Assembly: GCA_003864495.1 (NCBI GenBank)
Contig: ML133495.1
Coordinates: forward strand, 2,425,231-2,489,230
Direction: 5' to 3'
From: Nemopilema nomurai
Taxonomy: Eukaryota; Cnidaria; Scyphozoa; Rhizostomeae; Rhizostomatidae
Length of the DNA: 64,000 bases
Position 1 is the stretch's first letter, and every line of letters starts with the position of its first letter. Shown here one piece after another: positions 54,601-64,000 of this stretch. The translations under genes and the position numbers were made by a program. The notes beneath the pieces were generated by a model. That model saw only the letters and a list, made by a program, of their open reading frames with translations, had not been told where the DNA came from and did not search any database.

Positions 54601-57600
54601 AGCCATCATGTTACTCTATCCATATAGCTGGAAAGCTTGCTAATGTTATGTGTGTAAATACATGGCCGCTTAATTAATCACAATATCGTCTTTCAAGGTA
54701 TGTATCAGGCAAAAGTTTCAATGTTGTTGGGCAAACTTTATTTGGGGATCAAACACGGCCTGTTTTTTGGCGGTATGTTACCCTTTGGTAAAAGCTATTC
54801 AGAGAGAGCCATTCAGCCTTTCGTTGATTTCTTCACCGTAAGTCTACAAAAAGGTAATATCTGTGTCCTTCTTTTCGTCATATTTAAGTAAGAGCGTGTC
54901 CATGTCTATTTCGACATCCTTGAGTTCGCAGTCATTTTCTTGGGTGCTTTTCTGTTGTGTTCCAGTGCGGTCTTTGCCCCGAATGCTACTGAGTTTGCTT
55001 CGAAAAGCCTCTCGCAGGCTCTTGTTCATGTAAATGTAGAGGGCGGCATCGACTATGCCACTGCAAAGCATGATTGTGCCAGACAGCTGCATATACCACA
55101 TATCGAGCAGTCCCCTAGTCTTGAGCAATTTCCCAAACGCGAAAACGATTTGCGGAAAGAGGAGAAATATATACGACAGAGCCATGGCTATGCTTATTCG
55201 GCAAGGGAATAAGTGCTCTTCTACATGCAGGATTTCCTTTCTTAGTCTTCGTGTCTTTTCAAAACGCTGCTTTTTTATCGAGTTCATTTCCACGAAAATG
55301 TATCCGTTCAGGCCAAAGAGCACGACGGCGAGGGTCATGCCTGAAGCAATGGCAAGGACGGCTAATGCGTACGATACCTGGCTGGTCGGGTCGCCGTCGG
55401 ACGCGAACGCAGACGAAGAGATCGCGACTAAAGCGGGGATAAGCCAGGACAAACTGAGCATTATCCAGGTCTGTCGCCTGCCCATGACTAGGCTATGCTT
55501 TTCCTGCATCTGGACAAAGATAATACGGTCAATGGCCAGCATGAAGTGGTGCAGACCCAGCCCGATGAGGGTGAATGTCACCTGGACGATCACCGTGTCC
55601 TTGCGTAGCTCCTCTGTCTTGTTCTCTCCGAACAAAACTGCCAGGTTCGTAGCACACAAGGCCGTCACCAGTTGGAAAGTTATGATGCTTACAAAGAACA
55701 GGTTTGACGGAAATTCTCTCGCCTTTTTGTTCAAAAACAGAAGAAGCAAAATTCCACCGTTCAGTATCAACGAGACAACGTCTGCCGAACAGAAGAGAAA
55801 TATTTGAAAATTTTTCATCCGTTTTACTGCTTGGTCTGTCATGTCGCTCCCTTCTCGTAATATCCACTTGCAAGAAACCTTTCAGTGTGGCCTGCAAATC
55901 TCTCACCGCGAATTCACACAACCAAATGTTTCATTAATCAAATCATTGCGTCGTACCATCAACTACGAAGCGATATGGTCGACAAATTCCGTCTCGGCTA
56001 GCGAAGGTCGCTTTCCGATAAATGCTGGCTGGATTGTGTATGCTGGATGGGTTGTGTATGCTGGCTTTGTCCATCTGTGTGCGGCGGCTGCTGTTATCAA
56101 AGTGTGCGTTGCCTGCACTAGCTAAGCTCGAATAGATGAACGTAACCAGCAAGGATTGTCAGATTCAATCGCAACCTTGCACTTGTAATCCCACTACGGT
56201 TTTAAATCAAAGGCTTTAATGCTCACTAATCCTGATTCATATCTTTATGATCAAACAATCAATCAGGAAGCTTCGTAATGGTCCGTACTGCACAATTTTG
56301 CCATACTTCATGTGCGTCCCTAACTCGCTGTTTCCGCGTTGTCTTTATGAAGCAGTTTCCTTCTTTTTTATGTCGCGAAGCTTTGCTGCGATAATTGTCA
56401 ACTGTGTGATTTCTTTTGAACAGTGATGCAGCGATGCCTTGTCCGTAAACGCGACCTGCATTATTCAAAGCGACATCCACGCGCTATGTCGACTTTATTT
56501 ACAGAGAAGAAAATCCAAGGATTACAGCGAAATGCGATCAGCTGACTCCACCGCTAACCTTTGACTGCACTGTATTATAGGCGAACAGTATTGTTGACAT
56601 GTAGAGACGGAGTAGTGGGAGATTAAGAGCTCACCTCTAACCCCATCTAGCACGGCAGCTAGCGAATGTGGCCTCCGCGCCACTTGACCAAGTCTAGGCT
56701 TCGGCTGACGTGATCTGGCGTTTTCGCGCCAACGGATGCAGCAAAGTCTTTGCTCTCAGTTCACACTCAGTATCAAACACAGTCGACTCGCATCGCTGCG
56801 CACGAACCTCTGCCACTTGCGGCTAGCACCGTTGTCGAATCTATTCACGAGCGTACAACTTGATTGCTGGCTATTGGTTTGTCGGGATTCGTCGCTGATA
56901 AAAAAGAAGTCAGGTCTTGCACAGGCGAAAAACTCTCACTTGCTTTGAGCGGGCTGTCAAATATCTGATCATCGTGCCGTCGCGGCCATCAGTTTATATA
57001 ACTTTTAATTAATTCTTTATGATATAGAAACGCAATCAAGATTCTATTTATCCGTACTTAAAACAGTTGCAGGTGTGCGGCTTCTCCTTCGGAGTGTTTT
57101 CGTTTTCCTTTGTTGTTAAGGCAGCTACGAGTAAAAAAGCCTTCCCAGCCTGTTAGGACACGTAAGCAGGGAAGAAAGTAAACAAGATGTCGACTCACCT
57201 CTGTCCACGTGCCCCGTGCTCTATCTAACGTCTTTCCAGTCCCTTGACCCTCATTGAAGGTGATTGCTTTTTCGTTCACAAGTCTAACAGGATCAGTTAT
57301 ATTTGGACAGAGGTTTGGGGTGTGGGAATTAAGAAAATGGATTGTGCAGTCTTTGCACATAGTGCAAGTTTTTCCATGTCTAATTTTGTGGTCGTAGAAA
57401 CACCACTTTTCCATTTGCGATGTAGCCAGATTTGTTTTTCTCTCAAAACAAGAAGCCTTGTTAAGAGTTTTCAGATCAACAGTGTTAATAAAAAATAAGG
57501 GTTATTATTTGGCGGACCGCATTCCTCACGTCCAAATGTTTACGCATCGATCTGTTTGATCAATCCTGCAAAATTTTTCATTATCTTAATGGTTTCTTCC

Positions 57601-60600
57601 GAATAAACTACTCATTAACATCCAACGTTTCCTGGAAACGTTTCCTAGAATTTGTTAGGAACAAATTGAGAGACTGAATGAACATGCAACGTTATTGAAC
57701 AAAAATAAACGAGTTTCACTAAATGGAGAGCTTAGTTCTAGTGAGGAGGAACTAAGGATGCAAATAAGACCGTAAACAGAATTATTTTGAACCCTAAACA
57801 GGGTATTTAGATGTAGGGAGCTCAGTGATTTTGCAAAATTGCTACCAACATACTGTGCTTACATCTTTTAAAGCTATCAATGCACACATGACAGATTGAA
57901 AATCAAAGTATCCTACGTAAAATCTGCACAAGAGACACTAAATCGATTTCCAGTCCCAATTCGTAATCCAAAAATCTTTGGACGCTAAGGAGGGTTTAGT
58001 ATAAGAGCTCCGGTGATACGCTCAGTTCGGTGGATCATCACAGCTTTTTCAGGACGGTTGTGCGGAGTACTCGCGTCAAGAGAATTAGGCCACAGTTGGT
58101 GCCTAGATACGAATTGGCAGCATAACACATAGACTTCTGTATTCGCATTGCGGTCATTGACTGGTGAATACCTACCAGCGTATAAATGAAAGCTTATCTT
58201 TTGAATGTTGGCAAGAAAGACTGAAAACCGCGATAACGAACGACCTTATCTGGCCGGGAAAACTTGTTTGCCATCGTTTTTGTCGAAAACAGTCCAAAAG
58301 CCTTTCATACGTCCAATAAAGGCCGTGTCGAAATATAAACGAGGAAGAGTTGGAATAGCAAAGGGATTGTTTAATTTCAGGATGGATCGTTATCCAAATC
58401 ACCTGCTTCCTTTTCAGCCCTTCAATTTTTAATATATCGAACCAGATTTCTTTACCAATTATACCTCAACTTCTAGTGTTTGTTTCAGAACATTGCTAAC
58501 AATTGAAAATGTGCTCTATTGAAAATCCAGACCAGTCCACTCGAAAATGTGCAATAGGTATCCATTAATGCAAATTTTTATATACACGCTTTTTTATAAA
58601 AGGAACCTACCACAAGGCCTAGTTCCAAAAGTTTCTTATTTGTAGACCTCGAGTCATCAGATTCTAGTATCAAAAGTTCCTTAAAAGTTCCTTAATTTTC
58701 ACTGCACATCAATAAGCCTTAACACTTAATAGAGGAGGGGCGAGATAGAATATGCGGAAACTACTCAATAAAGCACTTGACACACGAATAGCAAACAATC
58801 TATGCGAGTATTGGCTGCAAATGAATGGAACGGGCTTTTAGCTCTTGATGCTTGCAGTTATAAAGAGTTTTCAAATCGAAAAGTTCCTTAGGGATTTCGT
58901 TTTTAGTAGTATAAGTCCTTTATTAATTTCGGTCTTCTACATGTAGGTTCCTTATAAAGTGGTTCCTTATAAAAAAAACGTGTATAATTATTTCTCCAAC
59001 TAAATTGATGCTCTCGATTGTAGTTTATTCATTTGATAATTGTCCTGAATAGATGTACAGCCCTCTGCCTATTGCGCTACATGCTTCCATATTGGCGCCC
59101 CGACTATATATATGCCGCATTTCACCTGCACATACCAGGCGAAGTCATGTCATATGACCCGTCGTCTTCTGCACTATTAATCTTAAGCGCGAATCTTGTG
59201 AATCAACTAATACCTAGTTCTTCGTCAAAACTTTTATGATTTAATCTTGAACTGCTTAAAACCTTTTTATTAGATTTTTAACATAGTGATAATTGTCAAT
59301 AGTATAATTGACGCGATGTTCCTTGATCTCCTCTCATGCCGTTGAATTCAGCCGCATTCCACACCCAGCGCAATTCCCGTAGCAACGCGTACAGAATGCA
59401 GCAACTTCCAGGCATACTGCTTCGGATATTTCTGTTAGCTGAACGATCTCCAATATAATCACTCAGTGGAATACCAATGAGCCCACCAATCTTTAAGATT
59501 TAGCGATTGGCTGGCCTCGAACTCACCATTCCAATGTTACCTCATCGGCGTATGTTCCCTTTCTGCTACTATGCGCTATTGCCCCTAGACTGTTGTTGCT
59601 GCTGCTGATCACATTTTCATTATCAACAATTTCTTTCATGTTGGCAAGAAAGAACAAAAAAATACATATAGCTAATAAGCTAATTAACGCCAACAAAATA
59701 ATTGAAAACCTACTTTACAATGTAATACGAAATCTACAAAAACCCTACATCTTCAATGAAAATTTTGCACAATCTGCAGATGCAAGTATTTCCATGCCAT
59801 AATTTTATTTTTCGTTTGAACTCGACTAGTGTGTTGGAATCTTTAATTTTCCTTGGTAATGAGGACCACAAATGGTGACCTCTGCACTGAATATTCTCTA
59901 CCCCGCATGATTTTATCTTCACTTTTGGCAACTGCAAATGATTTTCATTTCTCAGATTGTATTGAATATCTCAATTTTGCACAGAGACGTATTAGACAAA
60001 TCCTTACATGCTCTTTAGAACAGCTCATATCAGCTTTTGATCTGGTATGGTAGGGAAGATTCATTTTGCGTATCTCGTTGTTGCACGTCTCCTTGTGTAC
60101 TTGGAAATGTTTAAACACAGAGCCTTGGCAATACCTCTTGATGCCACCCTCGTAGAGTACTGCGTCCGGTTTCTCGCGAATGCCATGCAGCAATCAAAGA
60201 GTCCGCAACCACAATCAGTGCTTCATCTCATGGGCGGAAATTGGAGCAAATTTTAATTTCCAAATAAAAAACTGCTGAAAAAAGTGGGGCACAGAAACAT
60301 CCTTACAGCTTAAATGTTTAAGATTATAGTTGTGTCTGCAATAAAATCTGCAATGAATCAGTTCTTTGTTGATAAAATCTGACTGTTTATGGCCCCCATT
60401 TGTGTCACAGGCCCAGGGGATACTTTTACGTATTTAGGAAAGGGGTGCTCAGGCTGGGGTACGAACCATAAGCCCATTAAAATAATTTTCACCGTATTAT
60501 AAAAATATTTCTTCTCATCTTGCACACCCAAAAAGTAACAAAGAAATTTAACCATGGAAAACCGGGTACCCGCTCTTGGGTCAGAGTTGGCACTCACTGG

Positions 60601-63371
60601 ACCATCGCTCGCTGTGTGTGACGTGTGACGGAAACGTAGTTGGTCGGAGCTGCAGCAAATCGCTTCTTCTACTTTTCCTTTTCAATTTTGATAATACTCT
60701 GAAACAATCTAATTCCGTAATTTCATTTAACTATCTCATGCATAAGGCCGAGCCTTTTCTTTTGTTTATATTTTGGAAACCGCGTGAACTCGGAAGTTTT
60801 AATAAAGATTTCATTTAAATCCTCTTTTTTGACCCAATGTTTTTGAGAAGATTTTTCCGTGTCTGCACTTAGGTAATCAGGGGCAAGCTAAGGCTGGTAT
60901 GTGTTCGCTAAAGCCATTAGAACAAATCTGTGAAGCCATAAAGCCATTACTTCGAATTTTTAATTGCTCTTGAATTGATTCATAAATTTAACACTGTTTA
61001 AGCCTTCCTTCGTCTTAATCGTATTTAGCAACGTGCCTGCATTCTTGACTCTAATATCTAGTGGCTGATATCAGGGTCTGTACTACATGGATTGCTTATA
61101 GGAAGGATTCTAGTATTTACGATAACAGTAAAACGTGCTTGCTAAGACCTAATAACAAAACCTTTTTTAGTTCCACAACAGTCTAAATGTGTTTCGTCTT
61201 AAAACGAGATGTATTCTCAGATTGTCAACTGTTAGCATAGGGTAGCTGTTTTTTGTGAGAACGCTTTCTGAACCATTATAAATGAAGTAAAAAGCATGCC
61301 ATATGAGTTCTTCTTTCACTTATTCCCCTAATAATGCTATATATTGCTTGGTAACGAAGAATGATGGACTAGGAACTAGAAACACGCCTTACATCGTCCT
61401 ACCCAACCCCCCCCCCCCCCTAGGTTCTAGATCAATAAAACATTCACGACTCACGTTTTTGGCACAGGTGACGTGTTAAGATTGCCTGTCTCTGTCTTTT
61501 TTCCAGCAGCTTTGATTGAGATAACTCGCTCTGACATATGATGTTTGTCATTGCAGAGAATCTTCTTGAATTGCTCCAGTTTTACGCCCAGTGCCTCGAT
61601 AGTCCTATGATCAGTCTTTGGAGACAATTGATGAATGACCCAGCTGACCCCGCTAAAAGGTATCCCCACGTCAGTCTTGTTTTTATCATCAAACACTTCA
61701 GATTTCAGTGCTGGCCCTTTTCTTATTTGCAGACAATATGAAAGCATAATTGCAGCATATGGTTCATTACCCAGCATCTTACTGTTTCCCTATGTAGTCC
61801 ATTTTTACAATCCTACCAGTTTCGTTTTGAGAGAATTTGTTCCATATCAGCCATAGCGTCTTTTCCGCAGGTTTTCACTCGACAGTGTGTTGCAATCTGT
61901 TTCTTCGTCATGCAATATCATTTTTCCTCTTCTTCTTTTCTAGTTTCGAAGAAGGAAGCAAGGGATCCAAAATACCTGTTCTTCTCCACGACGTGTCTTC
62001 CCTTCTCATCCAGCTTGTTCTTACATGGCCAACATGGATCACTATAGGTGTGGTTTAGTTAATTACCTAGCTGATCTATTCCTACCATCTACGCTTTAAT
62101 CTTATTCTATTTGTTTCTTCAGTTATTTTGAAATTATGATTCCTTTTGGCGTTGTAATACTATGAATATCTCTTCAACTCAATGTTTGTATTGGTATTCT
62201 TTCGTATGGTGTCATCGGGTACGCATGATAAAACAGTGTTAAGTTTTCAGACTTAAGTTGCTCAAGAGTCTCATTTGTTTAAATATTTCATCGGTTCAAG
62301 GAATATGACAACCGAAAAATCTCTCTGTAAAGATGTCTAATGCGAATCATTGTCCAGAATAATTCGTAATCAGTTTCATTGAGAATACGAAAAGCAGTAT
62401 ATTCGGCCTCTGGAAGTTGACTGGTTGACTTAAAGATTGGACATAATGAAGATTTCTGCTTACTGTCAGTCGTGAAGTGCTGCACACTCGAGTAATATGT
62501 AATCAAATGGAATCAAATTTAACTTCTTTCACAACCAGTTAGGCATATATTATGTGTATCTCTGTTGGAAAGCTGCGTTTAGCTAAAGAAACCTCCCCTT
62601 TGTTCTGTGAATTTCAAAGTAGTTTAATTATTAACAATTTCAGATCAGTTCCGATGCATTGTCAAAACACTCTTCAACATAAACGTGATTCAGGTACCCA
62701 GCTTGTTTAATTTTCTTCTTAGCATTCACTGCAACGATGTTCCCTATATAACAGCCGTTGCCATTTGGTTAACCCAGCCAATAGTTTGAGATTTCTTTAA
62801 GCTCTATTTTGACGTAGCACTAAGCATTTTTATAAGAAGAACTTTGTCCGCTCTTAAAACCCTTTAAATGGGGATTCTTCTAATATTTATATCTCAGACC
62901 AAAAATTAGCTGAAATATAGTCTTTGCTATCCACAACATGTCCACTACAATCCTTCGGAATAGGGCTACTTTAATAAATGAACCCATCTTAAAGAGTCTT
63001 TTGCATGGACCTTGTTAAAGCCTCTATTTGAACTAATCATAAATGTAGTAAGAAATGTACATAATTTAATAGGTACATGATTAGTCAATTTTTATAAAGT
63101 TTGTCGTGATTAAAAGATTTTTCTGGTTAGATCTGAAACTCGATTAACACGGGATTTGTTTCCGTCAAGCAGGAAATACTGAACTTTGCCTACATTTGTT
63201 ATTTTTTGCTTTTATGCCTTTTTTACAACGTAAACTAGGCTTAATGGTGCCCTAGACCAAACAGTACATTGGAAAGTAAATCAATTTCACTTTTATTCAC
63301 TTTACAAGGCTTTGACGTCTACTTACATGGAGCTGAGGCAGGACTCCTCCCCCGCAACTGGAAAGCTGAAG
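27166..63371 (+). CDS. UBR3: UBR3-type E3 ubiquitin ligase, C-terminus beyond window
   Basis: Large E3 ligase of the UBR-box (N-recognin-related) family. UBR3 differs from UBR1/2 in not being a classical N-degron reader. I traced 39 exons whose phases all agree, 1617 codons in total; human UBR3 is about 1.9 thousand residues, so about the last fifth lies beyond 64000. The UBR box is residues 75-139, and the RING-H2 is residues 1254-1383 with a long internal loop. Between them is a helical scaffold with islands matching UBR3, such as [15 protein letters not shown] and VLGQ. After the RING come conserved blocks such as [11 protein letters not shown] and [11 protein letters not shown]. The start at 27166 gives 74 residues before the UBR box, a region that varies in the family. 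Intron 35 (48353-61556) is 13.2 kb and hosts an antisense GPCR gene. Exon coordinates are in the four segment entries. Confidence 0.93.
31027..38868 (+). other. UBR3: UBR3 exons 7-20: central helical scaffold
   Basis: Exons: 31027-31113, 31515-31580, 32056-32145, 32782-32910, 33885-33937, 34588-34727, 35017-35102, 35849-35911, 36105-36171, 36601-36697, 37416-37508, 37826-37877, 38173-38262, 38781-38868. These are small exons between longer introns. Recognisable UBR3 blocks include [13 protein letters not shown] (exon 8), [17 protein letters not shown] (exon 10), MADFKAPT (exon 15), [16 protein letters not shown] (exon 16) and [19 protein letters not shown] (exon 17). Exon 18 (52 bases) and exon 11 (53 bases) are very short, but phase demands both. 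Confidence 0.88.
39392..41643 (+). other. UBR3: UBR3 exons 21-27: divergent middle region
   Basis: Exons: 39392-39475, 39680-39823, 40099-40207, 40505-40565, 40876-40935, 41183-41285, 41526-41643. This part (from [14 protein letters not shown] to [16 protein letters not shown]) matches vertebrate UBR3 poorly except at its end. It is placed by clean splice sites and unbroken phase. Exon 22 ([16 protein letters not shown] and on) ends at a perfect donor, gtgagt at 39824; reading through that donor gives a longer open frame that stops at 39942. Confidence 0.78.
43922..43929. promoter_or_regulatory. CRE octamer in UBR3 intron 31
   Basis: Perfect TGACGTCA, about 330 bases right of another copy at 43594-43601 in the preceding intron. 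Further copies are at 36137-36144 (inside UBR3 exon 15, where coding constraint may explain it), 13896 and 592. The two intronic copies could form an internal CREB/ATF-responsive element. Motif evidence only. Confidence 0.25.
44264..44310. repeat. TA-rich simple repeat
   Basis: Run of TATATTA and TATATA words in a UBR3 intron. Ordinary low-complexity DNA. Confidence 0.7.
45490..45712 (+). repeat. Three dispersed copies of an 18-base word
   Basis: The word aacag(t)(c/t)gatgtctaata occurs three times in this UBR3 intron, near 45518, 45658 and 45693. The first two also share a preceding gttttt(t/c). This looks like a decayed local duplication. Confidence 0.6.
50717..50970. repeat. AATAT pentanucleotide satellite with degenerate flank
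   Basis: About 50878-50970 is a near-pure array of TAATA/AATAT units, roughly 18 copies. From about 50717 to 50877 the same unit is recognisable but interrupted (words such as cataatataa, cgtaatata). The minus strand reads as long Tyr/Ile-rich open frames, an artefact of the repeat. Confidence 0.9.
51412..51681 (-). CDS. Possible small minus-strand open frame, unrecognised
   Basis: 89 codons from ATG 51681 to a stop at 51412. The product starts [15 protein letters not shown] with a sequon (NGT), and a hydrophobic stretch follows ([18 protein letters not shown]), as in a short membrane protein or a broken receptor. About 360 bases upstream on the same strand is a good TATA box (TATATAAAAG, 52052-52043), and a weak acceptor (tcaatag) sits just before the ATG. 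There is no family match. It may be spurious or a gene relic. Confidence 0.25.
   Translation of the reverse strand: MSNTGTSELVIGDVVTNGTKDGINIALLLSPKITKQKHVQSFGGFATNAGSLIKMKILTIISVLISMIIRLSYIRIFENQVRIKITPGY
52043..52052 (-). promoter_or_regulatory. TATA box, minus strand
   Basis: TATATAAAAG on the minus strand, followed by a G-rich AGAGG, fits a metazoan TATA box closely. It would place a start near 52015, upstream of the open frame at 51681-51412. No initiator motif was verified. Confidence 0.3.
52968..52975 (+). promoter_or_regulatory. TATA box, plus strand
   Basis: CTATATAAG with a GC-richer downstream (ccgtgctctcgc) resembles a core promoter. An ATG at 53034 opens a 15-codon frame ([15 protein letters not shown]) that then stops. 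No longer coding sequence was found. Confidence 0.25.
54349..54414 (+). repeat. Three tandem 22-bp units carrying E-boxes
   Basis: Units of actacc(t/a)cgtgaaaaagaacac start at 54349, 54371 and 54393. Units two and three contain the palindromic E-box CACGTG (54376-54381 and 54398-54403); unit one has CTCGTG. The repeat lies about 430 bases beyond the 3' end of the antisense GPCR gene. Confidence 0.85.
54844..55842 (-). CDS. Intronless rhodopsin-like orphan GPCR nested in UBR3 intron
   Basis: 332 residues in one exon, ATG 55842 to stop 54844. Seven hydrophobic segments at about 13-36, 47-71, 84-108, 123-145, 157-182, 214-236 and 247-270. TM1 has LNGGILLL (family Asn). TM3 ends LAIDRIIF, an IDR in place of DRY. 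TM7 ends [16 protein letters not shown], a DxxLY variant of NPxxY followed by helix 8. TM2 lacks the usual sodium-site Asp, and the conserved TM3/loop-2 cysteine pair is absent. It is therefore an atypical class A receptor; the ligand cannot be told. The cytoplasmic tail is charged, with KEILHVEEH in loop 3 and many Ser/Thr/Asp. No stops or frameshifts, so it is probably functional. Intronless receptors of this sort are common in cnidarians. Confidence 0.82.
   Translation of the reverse strand: MTDQAVKRMKNFQIFLFCSADVVSLILNGGILLLLFLNKKAREFPSNLFFVSIITFQLVTALCATNLAVLFGENKTEELRKDTVIVQVTFTLIGLGLHHFMLAIDRIIFVQMQEKHSLVMGRRQTWIMLSLSWLIPALVAISSSAFASDGDPTSQVSYALAVLAIASGMTLAVVLFGLNGYIFVEMNSIKKQRFEKTRRLRKEILHVEEHLFPCRISIAMALSYIFLLFPQIVFAFGKLLKTRGLLDMWYMQLSGTIMLCSGIVDAALYIYMNKSLREAFRSKLSSIRGKDRTGTQQKSTQENDCELKDVEIDMDTLLLKYDEKKDTDITFL
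57199..57414 (-). CDS. Possible Cys-rich exon of an unrecognised minus-strand gene
   Basis: On the minus strand, ATG 57414 opens a frame reading [17 protein letters not shown], then [20 protein letters not shown]. Cys and His are spaced as in a small zinc-binding module (W-C, C-x2-C-x2-C, H, H, C). It reaches a perfect donor, CAGAG|gtgagt, after 57199. Reading through that donor the frame continues to 57058 with less protein-like composition. No upstream acceptor or partner exon was identified. The module is not assigned to a known family. It might be part of a transposon-borne gene or a host gene nested in the UBR3 intron. Confidence 0.35.
58579..58988. mobile_element. MITE-like element with terminal inverted repeats
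   Basis: The left end tatacacgcttttttataaa (from 58581, continuing aggaacc) and the right end ggttccttataaaaaaaacg (58961-58980, then tgtata) are imperfect inverted copies, about 24 matching positions with small gaps. They enclose about 350 bases with no coding capacity. The interior repeats the word aagttcctta several times. The size and lack of an open frame fit a miniature inverted-repeat transposable element. The flanks are AT-rich, so a short TA-type target duplication cannot be proved. Confidence 0.6.
59734..59970 (-). mobile_element. Remnant 3' end of a LINE (reverse-transcriptase C-terminus)
   Basis: The minus strand encodes [15 protein letters not shown], then [40 protein letters not shown] and finally [16 protein letters not shown] plus stop at 59734. 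This block (YNLRN, LWxSLP, IK-x-S-x-FK, CxCRLC) is the typical C-terminal tail of Jockey/CR1-like non-LTR retrotransposon polymerases in invertebrates. An in-frame stop at about 59971-59973 breaks it upstream and no polymerase core is seen, so the copy is 5'-truncated or decayed. Confidence 0.78.
61407..61421 (+). repeat. Poly-C run
   Basis: An uninterrupted run of about 14 C near the end of UBR3 intron 35, about 140 bases before exon 36. A likely site of sequencing or length variation. Confidence 0.8.
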
Positions 63372-64000
63372 GTTTTTGCATGTTTTGATAGTTACTTTAA
63401 ATATGATTGGAACCATGTTTTTTCTTGTTTGTCCAGCCAAATTCTTGTGTCGTTGGGTTTTCAGTTGGTTTTAGTTAAGACAAATATACTCTTGTTTAGT
63501 TTATAGTTGGTTTTCCTTAAATTGTATTGTCCTAATTGCCACTAATATTAGATCCTCTTTTTTCTAAAGACTTTATCAAGGAATTCTTCTTTTTTTCCTT
63601 GGTTCTTTCTACAAACGATAATAAATGGTTCAAAAATGAGCGAAGAAATTTATTATTGTTGAAAAAGGTTGCAACAGGGGTGGTATGTAAAGTGTAGATG
63701 ATTGGTACTGACACTTTCTACAGAGTCGCCTGTCCCAAACAAAAGATGCTTCGGTCAGACCCTTCTTACATTGTCCCTTCTGCATGTAAAGATAGCATTG
63801 TCTATATTTTTGTATATTACTTATACCATTTTGGTTTTGATACCATTTTGGGGATGAAAATTGCAATCCTAGTGGTTTTTTCTCCAGGATTGTAGGTAGT
63901 CTTTTGGCCAGGATTGTAGGTAGTCTTTCATTCAGTAGCCTGTCTACAGATCAATGTAAAATTGTTTTCTTAGTAGCCATCAGAGTTCATATTCTCACTT
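63372..64000 (+). other. UBR3 intron 39, truncated by window edge
   Basis: No further UBR3 exon is recognised here. It contains a 24-bp direct duplication (ccaggattgtaggtagtctt at 63884 and 63908) and a nearby doubled taccatttt word. Confidence 0.6.

Larger units (their letters stand above)
48353..61556 (+). other. 13.2-kb UBR3 intron 35
   Basis: The longest intron by far. It contains an AT satellite (50717-50970), two outward-facing TATA boxes (52043 minus, 52968 plus), a 22-bp tandem repeat, an intact antisense GPCR gene, a possible Cys-rich minus-strand exon, a MITE-like element and a LINE remnant. The UBR3 phase is kept across it, which supports that it is one intron. Confidence 0.8.
48279..63371 (+). 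other. UBR3: UBR3 exons 35-39: post-RING part up to the window edge
   Basis: Exons: 48279-48352, 61557-61659, 61944-62047, 62644-62693, 63309-63371. Exon 35 ends TKRSCL, matching KRSCLN of vertebrates, and resumes 13.2 kb later as [19 protein letters not shown]. Exons 37-38 give [15 protein letters not shown] and [17 protein letters not shown], both conserved. Exon 39 is [13 protein letters not shown]. No further exon was found before 64000, so the C-terminal domain lies to the right. Confidence 0.9.

Noticed and set aside
55055..55807. 250-codon open frame opposite the GPCR
   Set aside because: It is the antisense shadow of the receptor gene. It has no domain and no splice or start context.
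1..64000. CRISPR arrays, rRNA, bacterial operons, viral genes
   Set aside because: None seen. Tandem repeats lack spacer structure, and all convincing genes are metazoan with introns.

Overview
This is nuclear DNA from an animal. Genes are split into many short exons with GT-AG introns, the background is AT-rich, and there are a tRNA-derived SINE, a decayed non-LTR retrotransposon end, and a short inverted-repeat element. No bacterial operons, rRNA, organelle genes or CRISPR are visible. The single-copy genes (a PHOSPHO2-type phosphatase, an ATF2/ATF7/CREB5-type bZIP factor, UBR3), a bursicon-like cystine-knot protein, an intronless orphan GPCR and a Jockey/CR1-like reverse-transcriptase tail together suggest a non-vertebrate metazoan, most likely a cnidarian (anthozoan-like). 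The species call is inference.

Layout. 1-2.7 kb holds 3'-terminal coding exons of unidentified plus-strand genes. 3.16-4.39 kb is a two-exon minus-strand HAD phosphatase of the PHOSPHO1/2 family, with a 119-bp tandem duplication running into its stop codon. 7.7-8.2 kb is a minus-strand secreted 11-cysteine cystine-knot protein. 8.2-15.7 kb shows no confident gene. 15.76-25.09 kb is a complete 11-exon, 477-residue ATF2-type factor: N-terminal C2H2 finger, TPTPT phospho-motif and C-terminal bZIP. 27.17 kb to beyond the right edge is UBR3, an N-degron-type E3 ligase. I traced 39 phase-compatible exons, giving 1617 codons with UBR box and RING; the C-terminus lies outside the window. Its 13.2-kb intron 35 carries an intact antisense GPCR, an AT pentanucleotide satellite, a MITE-like element, a LINE remnant and a possible cysteine-rich minus-strand exon.

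Functionally the neighbours are unrelated: metabolite phosphatase, secreted ligand, stress-kinase-responsive transcription factor, ubiquitin ligase and receptor. The grouping is interesting for synteny. From memory, PHOSPHO2, UBR3 and ATF2 all lie on human 2q31, so this window may preserve a very old linkage. Exon coordinates come from reading splice signals and checking phase by hand. They are predictions without transcript support.
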